64,000 bases of DNA, taken from Floccularia luteovirens (taxonomy: Eukaryota > Basidiomycota > Agaricomycetes > Agaricales > Squamanitaceae). The stretch covers positions 1,426,001 to 1,490,000 of the forward strand of contig VSJF01000002.1 of NCBI GenBank assembly GCA_009739215.1, given 5' to 3'. Positions 26,715 to 37,522 of the stretch are shown here, piece by piece. The first letter of the stretch is position 1. Every line of letters starts with the position of its first letter. A program made the translations under genes and the position numbers. Under the pieces are notes generated by a model. It had not been told where the DNA came from and did no database searches. It worked only from the letters and a program-made list of their open reading frames with translations.

Positions 26715-29225
26715 ATGTCGCAACAATCTGTTCATCAACTCTACCAGAGACTAGAAACCATTGGAAAAGGTGCTTATGGCTCCGTCCACAAAGGGAAACA
26801 TATACCTTCGGGTAATGTCGTTGCTCTCAAGATTATCAATCTTGACACAGCCGATGATGATGTCGGGGATATTCAACGAGAAGTCGCTCTTCTAACGCAA
26901 CTTCGTGATGCACCAAATGTTACCAAGTACTACGGCTGTTATATGGACGGGCCGCGAGTATGGATTGTGATGGAATATGCACAAGGAGGCAGCGTGCTTT
27001 CTTTAATGAAGGCATCGAAGGACGGTTGTCTCGAGGAGAAGTATGTCTCTGTTATTATTAGGGAAGTATTGGTCGGCTTGAGCTATCTTCATAAAGTTCC
27101 CGTCATCCATAGAGACATGAAAGCTGCCAATATTCTCGTGACGGCAACTGGAAAAGTGATGATTTGTGATTTTGGAGTTTCAGCTCTTCTAGCTACTGCA
27201 TCAAGCAAGCGAAATACACTGACTGGGACACCATATTGGATGGCACCGGAAGTCGTCCAGAGCGTTCCAGCTTATGACACCAAAGCAGACATTTGGAGCT
27301 TGGGGATCATGATATACGAGATGATAAAGGGTACTCCCCCACATTCCAATATGGACAAATTCAAGGTGATGGATCTCATTCCACGGATAAAGCCTCCTCG
27401 CCTCCTCGAGAGTGAAGGCGGAAAAGAAATGAGAGATTTCATGGCATGTTGCCTTCGAGAATCTCCTGGCGAAGTAAGAGATACTTAGCGTTCTGTTGTG
27501 ACCAAATTATTGACCTTCAACAGAGACTCTCGGCTGATGAACTGGCGAAGACTAAATGGATAAAATCTATATCAAAGATCGGGGTGTCGATATTGAAAGA
27601 TCTTATCTTACGTCTACAACAAGCTGGTCCACGAGCTAGTCTTGCGGGACCATTAGATTGGGAAGAGGAGGAGAGGAGAAAGTATGCATTCTAAATTTAC
27701 AAAAGTTTGTTGCTTAATTATGACCTAGCCTTGATTACCCTGTTGTTGAGGATGAAAGTATCTGGGAGTTCGAAACTGTTCGTGGACGCTCCCGCATTCA
27801 TTCAAGTGGCGGCGATGGATTTCTCGGACCCGTTGATGAAGGAAATTTTGCGGCGACAACAATTCGACCTCATGCTACACCAGCCTTACCGTCTTCTCTG
27901 CGATTATTGTTCGAAGACGGTTCATCCCAATTAGACAACCCTCGTGTCGTTGAATCACATTCTCCATTATTTTCCTTTCCCCAAATTTCCTCAAGCGGCC
28001 CCTCATCCTCGCCGCCACCTCAAAGGGACAGGGCGAGCTCAAAGGAAACATTAACGGCTAATAATTTTGCAACCACCATACCAAAACCGCCGACTCCTCT
28101 TTCTACCCAATTGACCCCTGTCCAACCGACCTTTATGGAAACAGCTAGAACACGCAACCGGTCTCAAAGTAATATAGAACGTTTGAATGACGAACCACCA
28201 TCTATCCACAATGTTCGTAACCTTGTATCTGTTGATGCGTTTCAGTTCCCACCGTCGCACAAACCTTTACAACTTGCATCAACGGCGTCCGATCTGACTC
28301 CTATAGAGAAAAATCCACCCGAAGAGGCTGCACCAATCCGGAACAGTATATCGCACACTGCAAATTTGGCCTCTGTCCATCAAACAACTCACTCGTTGGA
28401 TACTTCCGTTTCATCTATTCGCTCCCCCCAGAACATATCCTCACCTCCCAAAATTCTACGTACCCGTTCTGCTACTGCTCTCCCAGCAGGTGCTAAGCTG
28501 GTGGACCAGACAAACTTTCGAAAATTGGCCTTCAATCCTGAAATATTAGAGAAAGGTCCATTGTCAAGAATAAAACCCGTTATCAAAGCTTCCAGTGATA
28601 AAAGTGTTTTTGAAGCGACCAATCAATCGTCAAAATTGGGAACTCCTGGATTGAAAGATGTATTGAAGGTGGGAATCTTTGTTGTACATTGATATTTTTT
28701 GACGATGAGGAACTTTAGATACCATCCCTCACCTCGGAGCACCACTTAGGAACTTTCGACCTTCTTCCGCCATCACCATCTGTCATTGTTTCTAATCCTC
28801 GAAAATTTCCAGCTAGCTTCGCTGGAGCTCAAGGCCAGACTTCCGAACGCTCCAATACAGATGACACTACTTCAGCAACTTCAACCAGAGTTTTGGCGCC
28901 AGCCCAGCAACCGTATTTGGGACATAATCGTTCAGCTCCGGAATTGACAGATAACCATTCTCGACATAACATTCCATTGCCCGTACCATCAATTCCACCA
29001 CTTGATTATGCGACATTGATAACTGATGGGACAACACATACAGAATTGGCGCGAACCATTGATGATCTCACTCGGTGGCTGACTTTAGTCGAAGTTGATC
29101 TAAATGGTTTGCTGGATCAAACCCATACTGATGTAATTGAGGAAGAACAAGAGTCGATGGCAGAGAGTGACGACGATGTAAATTTGTCTGATAATCCAGT
29201 GGCACAATCAACTTTCTTCGGGTGA
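26715..29225 (+). CDS. Ste20-family serine/threonine kinase (GCK-III/YSK, Kic1/Nak1-like)
   Basis: Four exons, 26715-27473, 27524-27681, 27729-28668 and 28719-29225, give 787 aa. The kinase domain (about residues 9-260) has every key motif: GKGAYG loop, VALKII lysine, HRDMKAANI catalytic loop, DFGVSA, and GTPYWMAPEV, which is specific to Ste20/GCK kinases. A short helical region and the acidic DWEEEERR follow. The rest is a Ser/Pro-rich, disordered tail, then a conserved-looking C-terminal block with DDLTRWLTLVEVDLNGL. In fungi this kinase (Kic1, Nak1) acts in the MOR/RAM network upstream of an NDR kinase to control cell polarity and separation. That fits the family; regulation is not visible here. 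The tail exons change frame, so the C-terminus rests on splice sites and exact frame joining. Confidence 0.82.
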
Positions 29226-29395
29226 AAACCTCCTGGTCTCCTTCTGTTCCTTGTTGACGACCTGTTTCTCAAATATTCTACAACTTAATCTAGTATTGGC
29301 ATGGTCTAGCATGATAATCGTATTTATTTTAAGTATAAACACACTGTAGTTGTTCCTAGTTTTTACTTCTCGCAAATGATTATGTATCACAGCAA

Positions 29396-30223
29396 CTATA
29401 GGGAAATATAACCTTTATTGACAAGATAATCTGTGATGATGCGGACCGCTTCTGCAACATCTGTCTCGTCTGTTTTTATGTGTATCTCTGGTTTCTCCGG
29501 AGCTTCGTATGGAGCAGAAATGCCAGTAAAATCTGGGCATCCGATTCAGCAAAATGCGAAAACTCATTTAGAAAAATATCACAACCTTTGATTTCTCCTG
29601 CCCTCGCCTTCTTGTATAGACCCTTCGGGTCTCGTTGCTCAACAACATGCAGCGGAGCATCTACGAACACCTCGATGAAAGGCAGAGATCCTGCTTCATG
29701 GAGACTACGAGCCACCGCTCGATCTGCCCGATAAGGAGAAATGAACGCAGTGATGGAAATGCACGAGGCGTCCGCAAAGAGTTTCGACACCTTTTAAATG
29801 GATACAAAGATGAGTACGGTGATGACTGTTCTAAGCACAGAAAGAGAACCTCGCCGATTCGCCTGATGTTTTCATTCCTGGACTTTTCATCGAACCCAAG
29901 GTCTTTGTTAAGTCCGAACCTAATGTTGTCACCATCCAAGCGATAGGTGAATCTCTGGAGGTGAAGGAGGTGTTGCTCCAAGGCACATGCAATGGTTGAC
30001 TAAGGTAATCAAGGTAGCATCAACACCATTAATCATTATTGAAGGTAATATTCTGACTTTACCACTTGCACTAAGACCCGTCAGCCAAATTGTAACTCCT
30101 TGCTGCTTCAAGAGCTGTGTCCGCTCAACGCTAGATACAGAACCTGTTGGAGTGTTAACGAGTGTCTATGATTGTTGGATAAACCTGCTAATGACCTTGA
30201 TGGAATGTGATGTTAGTGGCCAT
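29396..30223 (-). CDS. MET14: Adenylylsulfate (APS) kinase
   Basis: Five exons, 30223-30196, 30143-30058, 29999-29850, 29790-29586 and 29532-29396, give 201 aa, the normal length. The P-loop GLSASGKST (split by the second intron), the [16 protein letters not shown] substrate loop, NENIRRIGE, the FISPYRADR motif and the C-terminal [12 protein letters not shown] are all present. The enzyme phosphorylates APS to PAPS, the second step of sulfate assimilation. The start was chosen as the only upstream ATG that leads, through a 52-nt intron, into the conserved [17 protein letters not shown]. It is convergent with the kinase gene, with about 170 bp between the stops. Confidence 0.95.
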
Positions 30224-30672
30224 TGATCTTTTTTCTGGGAAGTGTGATGCTGATGGGCTTGAAAACTGTTTAAGAACCTAGCAAAATGAAGATTATCAAT
30301 ATCCTGGATTACCGTAAAACTACAACAGCTGATTACATTTCCAAAGTTCTTTTGCTCTGTGTAGTTTGCGGACTCATCGGATTGAGCAACGAGTACCTGA
30401 AGTAATGCAAATAGGGATTCAGGGTGACAATGTTGAGTAAACCACAAATCACTTATCCCCCAAGAATTAATAGGGGAAGATGGGAATTAGGAAGTCGCGA
30501 AACTAGGGTAGCATATGGATTGACATGTATGGGAGTGAGGTAGTTCGTTCTGTAGTTGTGAATCACAGGCAACAAAATGCGAGCAGACTATACTTTTGTT
30601 ACAGTAAACCATGACAGTTCACCAAATGTATGATAAATTTCATCTTGAAGAGATTAAGTTACTGGAAATTCT
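30224..30672. other. Intergenic region upstream of MET14
   Basis: 449 bp between the MET14 start and the stop of the pyroglutamyl peptidase gene, both on the minus strand. It is AT-rich with only short, unsupported open frames. It should hold the MET14 promoter, but I do not recognise a binding site with confidence. Confidence 0.5.
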
Positions 30673-31758
30673 TTACGCGCCAACTACCCCAGGAGCCTGC
30701 ACAACTTCAGCAGCATCATCTGTCAACTGTATCTCTCCGCAAACCCACACAATGATTCGCTTGATAGCCTCCGTGACCTCTTCAGTACTGAGTGGTTGAT
30801 TGACAGGAGGGCAATGTAAGAATAGGACCTGGGTATTCCGACGCTTCTCATATGGCTTGTCTGTCCGTTTCGCCTCAGCAAGCGAGCAATAGAAAACAAA
30901 GTCAGAGATATAATGTCCTGCATCCATGGAGCTATATATTTGCTGTCATTTTATTTGATCAGATGGCAGACAACCTGAGATACGTGAGACTGACGATAAG
31001 TACCTCAATACCTGACAGCTTCAAATCAGCGACCAGTTTCGTTACATCAATGTCCGTATTGATTTCGTCTGGGAAGTTCTCGTATGCTTGCCCAAAACCG
31101 CGGGTAGGTCTGGCGACACTGTCTCCTCCTGTTTCTATTGGTTCAATACCAAGTCTCTCTCTCTCGATGTTTTCAGCGTTTGTATCTGCCCCGCCCCTCC
31201 GGCTGAAGTCTTTGGGAGACGATCGTACCACAGAAGCAAGCTTACCAGAAGCATCCTTCATGTGGTAACCAAGTTTGTGACCCACTCTTTCCATCCGCAA
31301 TGCACCCCGACCAGCAACTCCAATGTGGAAGATGAAATCGTAACCATGTTCTGGAGGAGGGGGAAAGAATTGTGATACTGAGCTTGGTAGGATAGGAGGT
31401 TTTGTGTGCAAATTGGGAACGATATCAAGAACATCTGAATATGTGTATGGAATTTGGAGGGCAACGATGTGAATGGGGTTCCCTTCCTCAGACATCACTA
31501 CTTGATCATCAACAATAATCGGCTTCGTGGGAGGTGTTGTATGTAGGATAGTGTTGTGGAGAGGCTCAGCCGCGAGCCATGAAGGGTTTCTATCGTACTG
31601 GCCAAACGGCTAAACTTGCATAAGATCATAGGTTCCTGAGTAAAAGTAGGCGCAAGACCTGGCGTACTCACTCCAAAGCCTGTCACTAGGACGTTGAATG
31701 TATACGGTTTATCTGCAGTAGAGGACTCTGGAGCCTTTTCTGCAAGTTTTGAAGACAT
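30673..31758 (-). CDS. Pyroglutamyl peptidase I-like protein (peptidase family C15) with Ser at the Cys position
   Basis: Three exons, 31758-31672, 31609-30984 and 30931-30673, give 323 aa. The fold start FNVLVTGFGPFG and NPSWLA are typical of family C15, which removes N-terminal pyroglutamate from peptides. The catalytic Glu is kept (RMERVGHK) and so is the His (FLHCPP, His277). The nucleophile position normally reads Y-[LI]-C-[DE/N]-[FY], but here it reads HYISDF: Ser247, codon TCT, replaces Cys. The change is one base from TGT. The protein may be inactive, use Ser, or reflect an error. The fungal form is longer than bacterial enzymes because of an insert around residues 150-200. The start at 31758 (MSSKLAEK) is chosen over an upstream in-frame ATG because it begins a typical cytosolic N-terminus. 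Confidence 0.8.
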
Positions 31759-31842
31759 TTCACAGACAATGGCTATGGCTAAGTTGATGGTATGTACCAA
31801 GTTATCCATCAGTTTAATTATATTCAATAAATGTATTCAATA

Positions 31843-34135
31843 TCACTCTGTTCTCATCTTATCTACATAACAACGTCCTTCCCATTCCTTCCCCTCGTTT
31901 CTCTCCTTTTCCCAGTCTTTCAGCACGTCTTCGTCCCATGTCTTTCTTGCTTCATATTCCTCAGGTTCCTTTAGAAATATTGCCCCGTCAAACCTTGGTG
32001 GAAGATATGTATTGTGAACGGGGTGCCTATTATCTGTCATAAATCTGATGCAACCACAAACCGTAAAACTTACGCGTATTCCGGATTGTAATGATAGTCT
32101 TTGCCATAATTCAACGTTTTCATCAGTTGTGTGGGCGCATTACGCATTTGCATGGGTACAGGCGCCCCCACATCTAATCGAGCCGCCTCTTCCGCCTTTT
32201 TATATCCCTCGTATGAACGAGTCGACTTTGGTGCTTCGGACAGATAAGAAACAATATGTGCAAGGTTTATGCGACATTCTGGCATGCCAATTTCTTGGCA
32301 CGCCCGATGTGCAGCCATAGCCTTATATATACTAAACTTATCTTAAACCAATACCCTTAGAATAAGAGACTCACCAAAGGAAGTGCGTGGTTGTCAGCCA
32401 AACCGATATCTTCACTAGCACAGACTACCATTCTGCGCGCAATATACAGGGGGTCCTCTCCTGCAGACAACATCCTCGCTAACCAATACAAAGCTGCACT
32501 GCCCTGACTACCCCGAACGCTCTTATGCAATGCAGAAATCATGTCATAATGACTATCTCCAGTACGGTCATACGACACTGCGGCGGAACGTTTGATCATG
32601 GATATGACATCTGCTTCTTCACTATCTGCGGGTATTTTGAGTGCAAGATCCAAGAGCGAAAGGGCCGTACGAGCATCTCCTGCTGAGATGGATGCTATGG
32701 TTGCAAGTGTCTTCGAAGTTAGATGTGAGTTGTCCTCTACACAAGTCGCTGACGACGATGGAAACGGAATTTCTGAGAGATTGGAAGTTTCTTCAAACCC
32801 GACCTGCTTATAGTCACTTCTAATCTCATTCTTTGAGCGTGTAGCTTTCATTGCATTGTGCAAGATGAGAATTATCTCATCATCAGAGAGAGGTTCTAGG
32901 ACGAATACTCTGTAACACGAGGGTCATTATAAATAACATACAAAATAAACAAATTTTGCGGATCCTACCGACAGCGACTAAGGAGAGCTCTGGTTAGTTT
33001 GAAAGACGGATTTTCTGTAGTAGCGCCGATAAGCTGTGCAAATTAAAGACTTTGTGCTGACAGTCGAATCATCTGAGAGAAAACAGACCTTGATGTGACC
33101 TTGCTCGACGTAAGGTAGGAAGATATCCTAAGCGTTGTATCATCAGGATTCATCAAGTATAATAAATATTACCATCACCACCTGTTGAGCTTTATTGAAG
33201 CGATGTATTTCGTCTAAAAATAGTATAGTTTTTCTTTACCAAAATCAGAATCAAAGTAGTCCACCGTCAATTGCTTTACATACCTTGCATTCAAGCTTAG
33301 GTTGCGCTTCGCTTCTTCAAGAATCAATTTGACGTCGTTGGTCCCAACAATCGTGGCCGAAAGCTCTTTGAAAGCTGCGTTGCTATATTGCGCAGCCAAT
33401 CTAGCTAAAGTGGTTTTTCCACATCTGTCGTAATGTGCATTGTGGTTAGGGCCGTTGCTAGGTGCATAAAAAAGTAGAAGAAAGGATCACCCGGGAGGAC
33501 CCCAGAAAATCATCGACTCCGTAGATTCTGCCGCTAGAATAGACAGGAATGGAGAGTTTGGGCTTGTTAGGTGGGTCTGTCCGACAAATTCATCCATTGT
33601 CTTTGGCCTCAGCCGTTCTGCTATTGGGGCAGCATTTTGTAAATTATTCGTTTTGTTTCGTTTTCTGCGGATGGAGATATCTTCCTCTTGCATTTCGCGT
33701 TTCAATGAGGAACCATGATCTGCCACAGTGGGACCTGAACTCAAGCCTGACGGCTGTGCTTGGGCAGACCTGGCATGTTTCCGACCAATAGAGAATATAG
33801 GTGCTAAAGTTATCTTGTCTGAGGATTGGTTAAGTTCAACATCGACAGAATTCGTTTTTGGGTCGCTTTGTTCAGAGCTGATAGTCTCTCCACTATCACT
33901 CTCTACTTTCTCACATCCACTGTCGATGTGTTGGTTGATGGTACGTGCGATGACGCCCTTGCCGCAAATTGGACTGTCATAACGTATCAATTTCAAACAG
34001 AATCAGGAAACCTTTGAATGCTTTTCTGCCTGGTAAGTTGTAGCTCACCACTTTACTAACACTATGAGTTAGTAATTAAGTCCACATCAAAAACTTAATC
34101 AGCAAACCTTTTTCATTGGTGTTGAGTGTGTACAT
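31843..34135 (-). CDS. MGS1: WRNIP1/Mgs1-type AAA+ ATPase with UBZ finger
   Basis: Ten exons, 34135-34108, 34061-34049, 33973-33491, 33424-33284, 33233-33182, 33127-33089, 33033-32969, 32909-32375, 32321-32074 and 32026-31843, give 595 aa. A UBZ4 zinc finger sits at the N-terminus (CPICGKGV...H...C, ligands Cys14, Cys17, His29, Cys34) and binds ubiquitin. After a variable linker come RLRPKTMDEFVGQ, Walker A GPPGCGKTT, Walker B FLDEIHRF and the GATTENPSF sensor. The C-terminal tetramerisation domain has ASEDIGLADNHALPL and LPPRFDGAIF. The protein acts at stalled replication forks together with PCNA and RAD6/RAD18 tolerance. Exon 2 is a 13-nt microexon and splits the first zinc-ligand cysteine codon across a junction; without it the finger loses Cys14. 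Confidence 0.93.
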
Positions 34136-34345
34136 CGGAAAAGGAAGATTTTCTTGTGCAGTTTCTGGCTCTCATTTAGTTTAAGTGAGAGAACGAAGGT
34201 GGAGAACAAAACATTAGAATTATGATCCGCCGGAACAGGCAACATTGTATGCCAAGTTTATACGTACACACGTAAATAGTACTCCCACTCAAAAATCAAT
34301 TCCATACGTAAGTATGCGCTAATAAATTTATGTATATGCAAAACG

Positions 34346-35352
34346 TCATATTTCCGATTGCTCCAGACATTTAGCAAAGACTTCATAATGAATGCTTATC
34401 GGAGGCTCATTGTATGGCTGTGGGTCGTGCATTGGTTGAGGCCGCGCTACGTCTCTATTGAACTCCGGAGGCCGCCACCTCACAACCAGTTCTTTAGAAA
34501 GTTGGCCAGCAATATCCGAAAGTTCTAGTATGGGTTCAAAATCCAGTTCAGGAAGGCTTTCCTGCTGGTGTTTCTGGGATGGTTGATTCAACATTTGCTT
34601 TCTTGGAGATCCCTGCGAGTTGATTTGGCTTGGTGGCGTTCTCATAGGTGTTGCTCTTGCAGGGGACAGTTTGATCGATGGCAGTAGCGCACAACCAGGT
34701 AAACAATTTGGTATATCCAACTGCGGAGGGAGGCAAGGAGGGTAGAACGGTTTCCATAGCGGGCAAAGAATATCCGATGGAAGATCCACCACTCGTCCTT
34801 CAAGATCCTTGTGAGACTCAGAAAAATGATCTTGCAAGCGAGAGGGACGAGAGAAGCACAGATTGGCACAGCCTGAAACAGTATCAGAACCCACAATTCT
34901 ACCAATCAAGGTAAACGTGGACTGATTACCGACCAGTTATGGGACATGCAATCTGAATTCGGGTCATATGCGCTTCCATGACATGGCTTTCCAAATACTT
35001 GAGGGACGAATGGATTCTTGCATTACATCTAGGAAGACGACATACGAACTTTTTGGTACGTTTCGTTTCCTGGATGCAGATCCAACGTTGTAAGTGGGAA
35101 GTCACGCGTAATTACACCTACTTACAAGCTGGCGACAATGCTGAAGTTCATGCTAAATATCACGGGGTAGTTATGTTTGATGAATACGATGAATTAACAA
35201 GAACAACAAACCTCTTGTAGCAAAAACCACGAACCGAGCACAACCGAACATTGTTCGGTCCCCAGAGACCAATCACATTTTAAAGAACAAAGTGTGTTCT
35301 TTGAAATATCAATGATAGAATCTGAAGAGATTAAGATATTGGATCTTGGCAT
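34346..35352 (-). CDS. Three-finger C2H2-type zinc finger protein
   Basis: Four exons, 35352-35212, 35152-35126, 35069-34934 and 34872-34346, give 276 aa. Finger 1 is C26-x8-C35-x12-H48-x3-H52 (KCDWSLGTEQC, then HELQH), with its histidines on a separate 27-nt exon. Finger 2 is C66-x4-C71-x13-H85-x4-H90. Finger 3 is C98-x4-C103-x13-H117-x4-H122 (SRPSRLQDHFSESH), split by an intron. The remaining 150 residues are Pro-rich and probably disordered, ending in a conserved-looking PISIHYEVFAKCLEQ. Three atypical fingers with CDW and SRPSRLQDHF features suggest a nucleic-acid-binding factor, but the target is unknown and I do not recognise a named orthologue. The structure is supported by four consistent frames and zinc ligands falling on either side of each splice. 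Confidence 0.7.
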
Positions 35353-35537
35353 TATTAAGTACGGGGTGGTGAAGATTGTTGTAATATAGGAATATTGTGC
35401 GTCGGTGAAAGCCGAAAGGCACGTTATTGACTAATTACTAACATCATGGTAAATAGACTGGGAACAATTCTGAATTTATTGAATCCATACTCTAGATACT
35501 TATTAAAATATCAAGTAGTTACATACTATGACCTATC

Positions 35538-37318
35538 TTAAGTAATATTGACTCCTTTTTTCTGCAACCCCGTTGATTTTAGGAGCGCCTTGAGTTCAGA
35601 AGAGGGGGTATGGCCTGCTTCTTCCAGCTCCTTCAACGCAACCATGTACCGAGCATCACCTGCAAACAAGCATTTTGTTATCACGGCCTCATATATGTCA
35701 GCTGAGGGTGCGAAATGCGTAGCCTTCATCTCTTCAAGATAAAAAAAGGCGTCTTCATAAACATCCTGAGTAAGACAGAGATGTACCATAGCTCTGTAGG
35801 TTTCTGAGTTCGGTTTGATTTTTGATTCTTTCATTTCTGCTAGAAGAATATCCCCGAGCTGACGATGACGAGCTGTGGTACAACTTTCTAAAAGAAGATT
35901 GAAAGTGTTTGTATCCGGGCTCACACCGTATTCTGGATAGCTTTTGTAGGCTCCCACTGCTCGTTGTAGGTCCCCAAGAGAAACTGCAGCCTGTAAAACG
36001 ACATTGAGAGCAGCAACACCTATTGGAGTGCCACTTTTGTGCAATTCGTCCAAGATTGTCCATGTTGCATCGAGTGTGTTTAAGTCTTTACTGATAGCTT
36101 CGAAGATAGGTAGCGTTGTGGTCCTAAGTGGCTCCGTGCCATTATTCTGCATGGCATGGAGTGCTACAAAGGCCGACTTTAGTTGCTGCCCACGAGCACA
36201 CGCTTCAATGAGCGCAGCAAAGTGGTGTTCTCTCAAAGATGTGTCAGATAACTCCAAGACTCGAAGAACGTCGGCTGCAAGCTCAGGTAAACCGTGACGA
36301 GCAGCTGTATGTAGCACTGCCATGCAAGTCCCTTGATCTGGAATGATTCTGAAGGAATCCAGAACGACTTTCCAGCATTTGGTGACCCCATCTGCCTGAT
36401 CAACGACATCTCCTAATCAATGACACGTCTAGCTACAAACTCGGTTGTATGACTCACGTAAAGACTTTCGGCAGAAGAAAGGAGACAGTATAACCATGTT
36501 AGATGGTCTATTTTGCGCACAGAATTTTCCTCAAACCAAGTCGCCAGTTCGATGGCAAGTCTTGGATGCCCTTTCTTAGTAGCTAGAATTATGAGTTGTT
36601 GAGTGACCTCAAGACCAGGCGTTAAATTTCGATGTTTGGCGGTTATAAAGTGCTGCATTGCCGCCTCTATATTATCGTCCGCAACGTAACGGTCAATTAA
36701 ATGCGTAAAGGCCATCGAATCGGGCTGTACACCGAATTCATGCATCTTCTCAAAAACTTTCCATGAATACGGAGAAGACCTATATCGCTGTGCCTAGAAG
36801 GAATAAGAAGGACCGACAAGGGCGATATAAATCTAGCTCACATGAAGTAGGTAGTTGAATGCGGTAATATCTGGTTTAAGTCCAACTGAAACCATATCAT
36901 CAAATATAGCCCAAGCATCTAGCCACACTCCTTCATGAGCAGCTGAGCGCAGAAGTGCGTGATATGTAACGTTGTCTGGTTGTATACCGGAGGCTTTCAT
37001 ATCTTTGGCGATCGACAGGCATTCATGGTATTTTTGTGAGCCTGCTGCAGCCATCATCCGCATGCTATACTGGCCATGACGTGGCCTAGACTCTGAGAGA
37101 GAGGGCGTAGGTTTTAAAAATGTTTGAAGGGGTCTGTCATGTAGTTGTAACCGAAGGGAATGTGATGAAGAATCGCAAGCATCCAACGCAAGATGTCGGG
37201 CCCTGACAAACTGTACGAATAAGAGAATTGAGCTTGAAGCAGTAATTGCACACTTGCCTTGAAAGGCACCAGTGATAAAGCGAGAGCGACGGGAGGTCGA
37301 AGCAATTATCTGCGCCAT
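35538..37318 (-). CDS. Pentatricopeptide repeat protein, probably mitochondrial
   Basis: Three exons, 37318-36842, 36793-36458 and 36395-35538, give 556 aa. The N-terminus MAQIIASTSRRSRFITGAFQ looks like a mitochondrial presequence. At least six PPR units follow, seen in the repeated form G[VIL]xPDxxxFxxLL: GIQPDNVTYHALL, GLKPDITAFNYLL, GVQPDSMAFTHLI, GVSPDTNTFNLLL, KIKPNSETYRAMV and HFAPSADIYEAVI. PPR proteins bind single-stranded organellar RNA and act in its processing, stability or translation. The acceptor at 36396 was chosen because an earlier AG would break the frame. The gene is divergent from RAD21, 204 bp away. The target RNA cannot be told from sequence. Confidence 0.85.
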
Positions 37319-37522
37319 GCTTCAATGAAAAAGTTTGGCCAGATCCGTACGCGTCTGTGACTGTGACTCTTTAGAAAATAATATTTTTACTGATTACATA
37401 ATAATCTCTTATGAACTGTCACACTCGTTGGTTGGTGGTTGCCCTCAGACGCGGTTAACCCAGTGCCACTACATCCAGTTCATACTTCCAGGCATTCCAA
37501 GCGTGTTACACTTCGTTCACAA
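37319..37522. promoter_or_regulatory. Divergent promoter, PPR gene / RAD21
   Basis: 204 bp separate the two outward-pointing start codons. The sequence contains an ACGCGT-containing stretch near 37349 (GTACGCGTCTG) and another ACGCG (GACGCGGTT) near 37450. ACGCGT is the MluI cell-cycle box used by MBF in yeasts to drive S-phase genes such as cohesin; use here is inference. Confidence 0.45.

Noticed and set aside
37219..37261. Possible 43-nt intron in the first PPR exon
   Set aside because: Removing it shifts the frame and leads to a stop; the unspliced frame runs into good PPR repeats.
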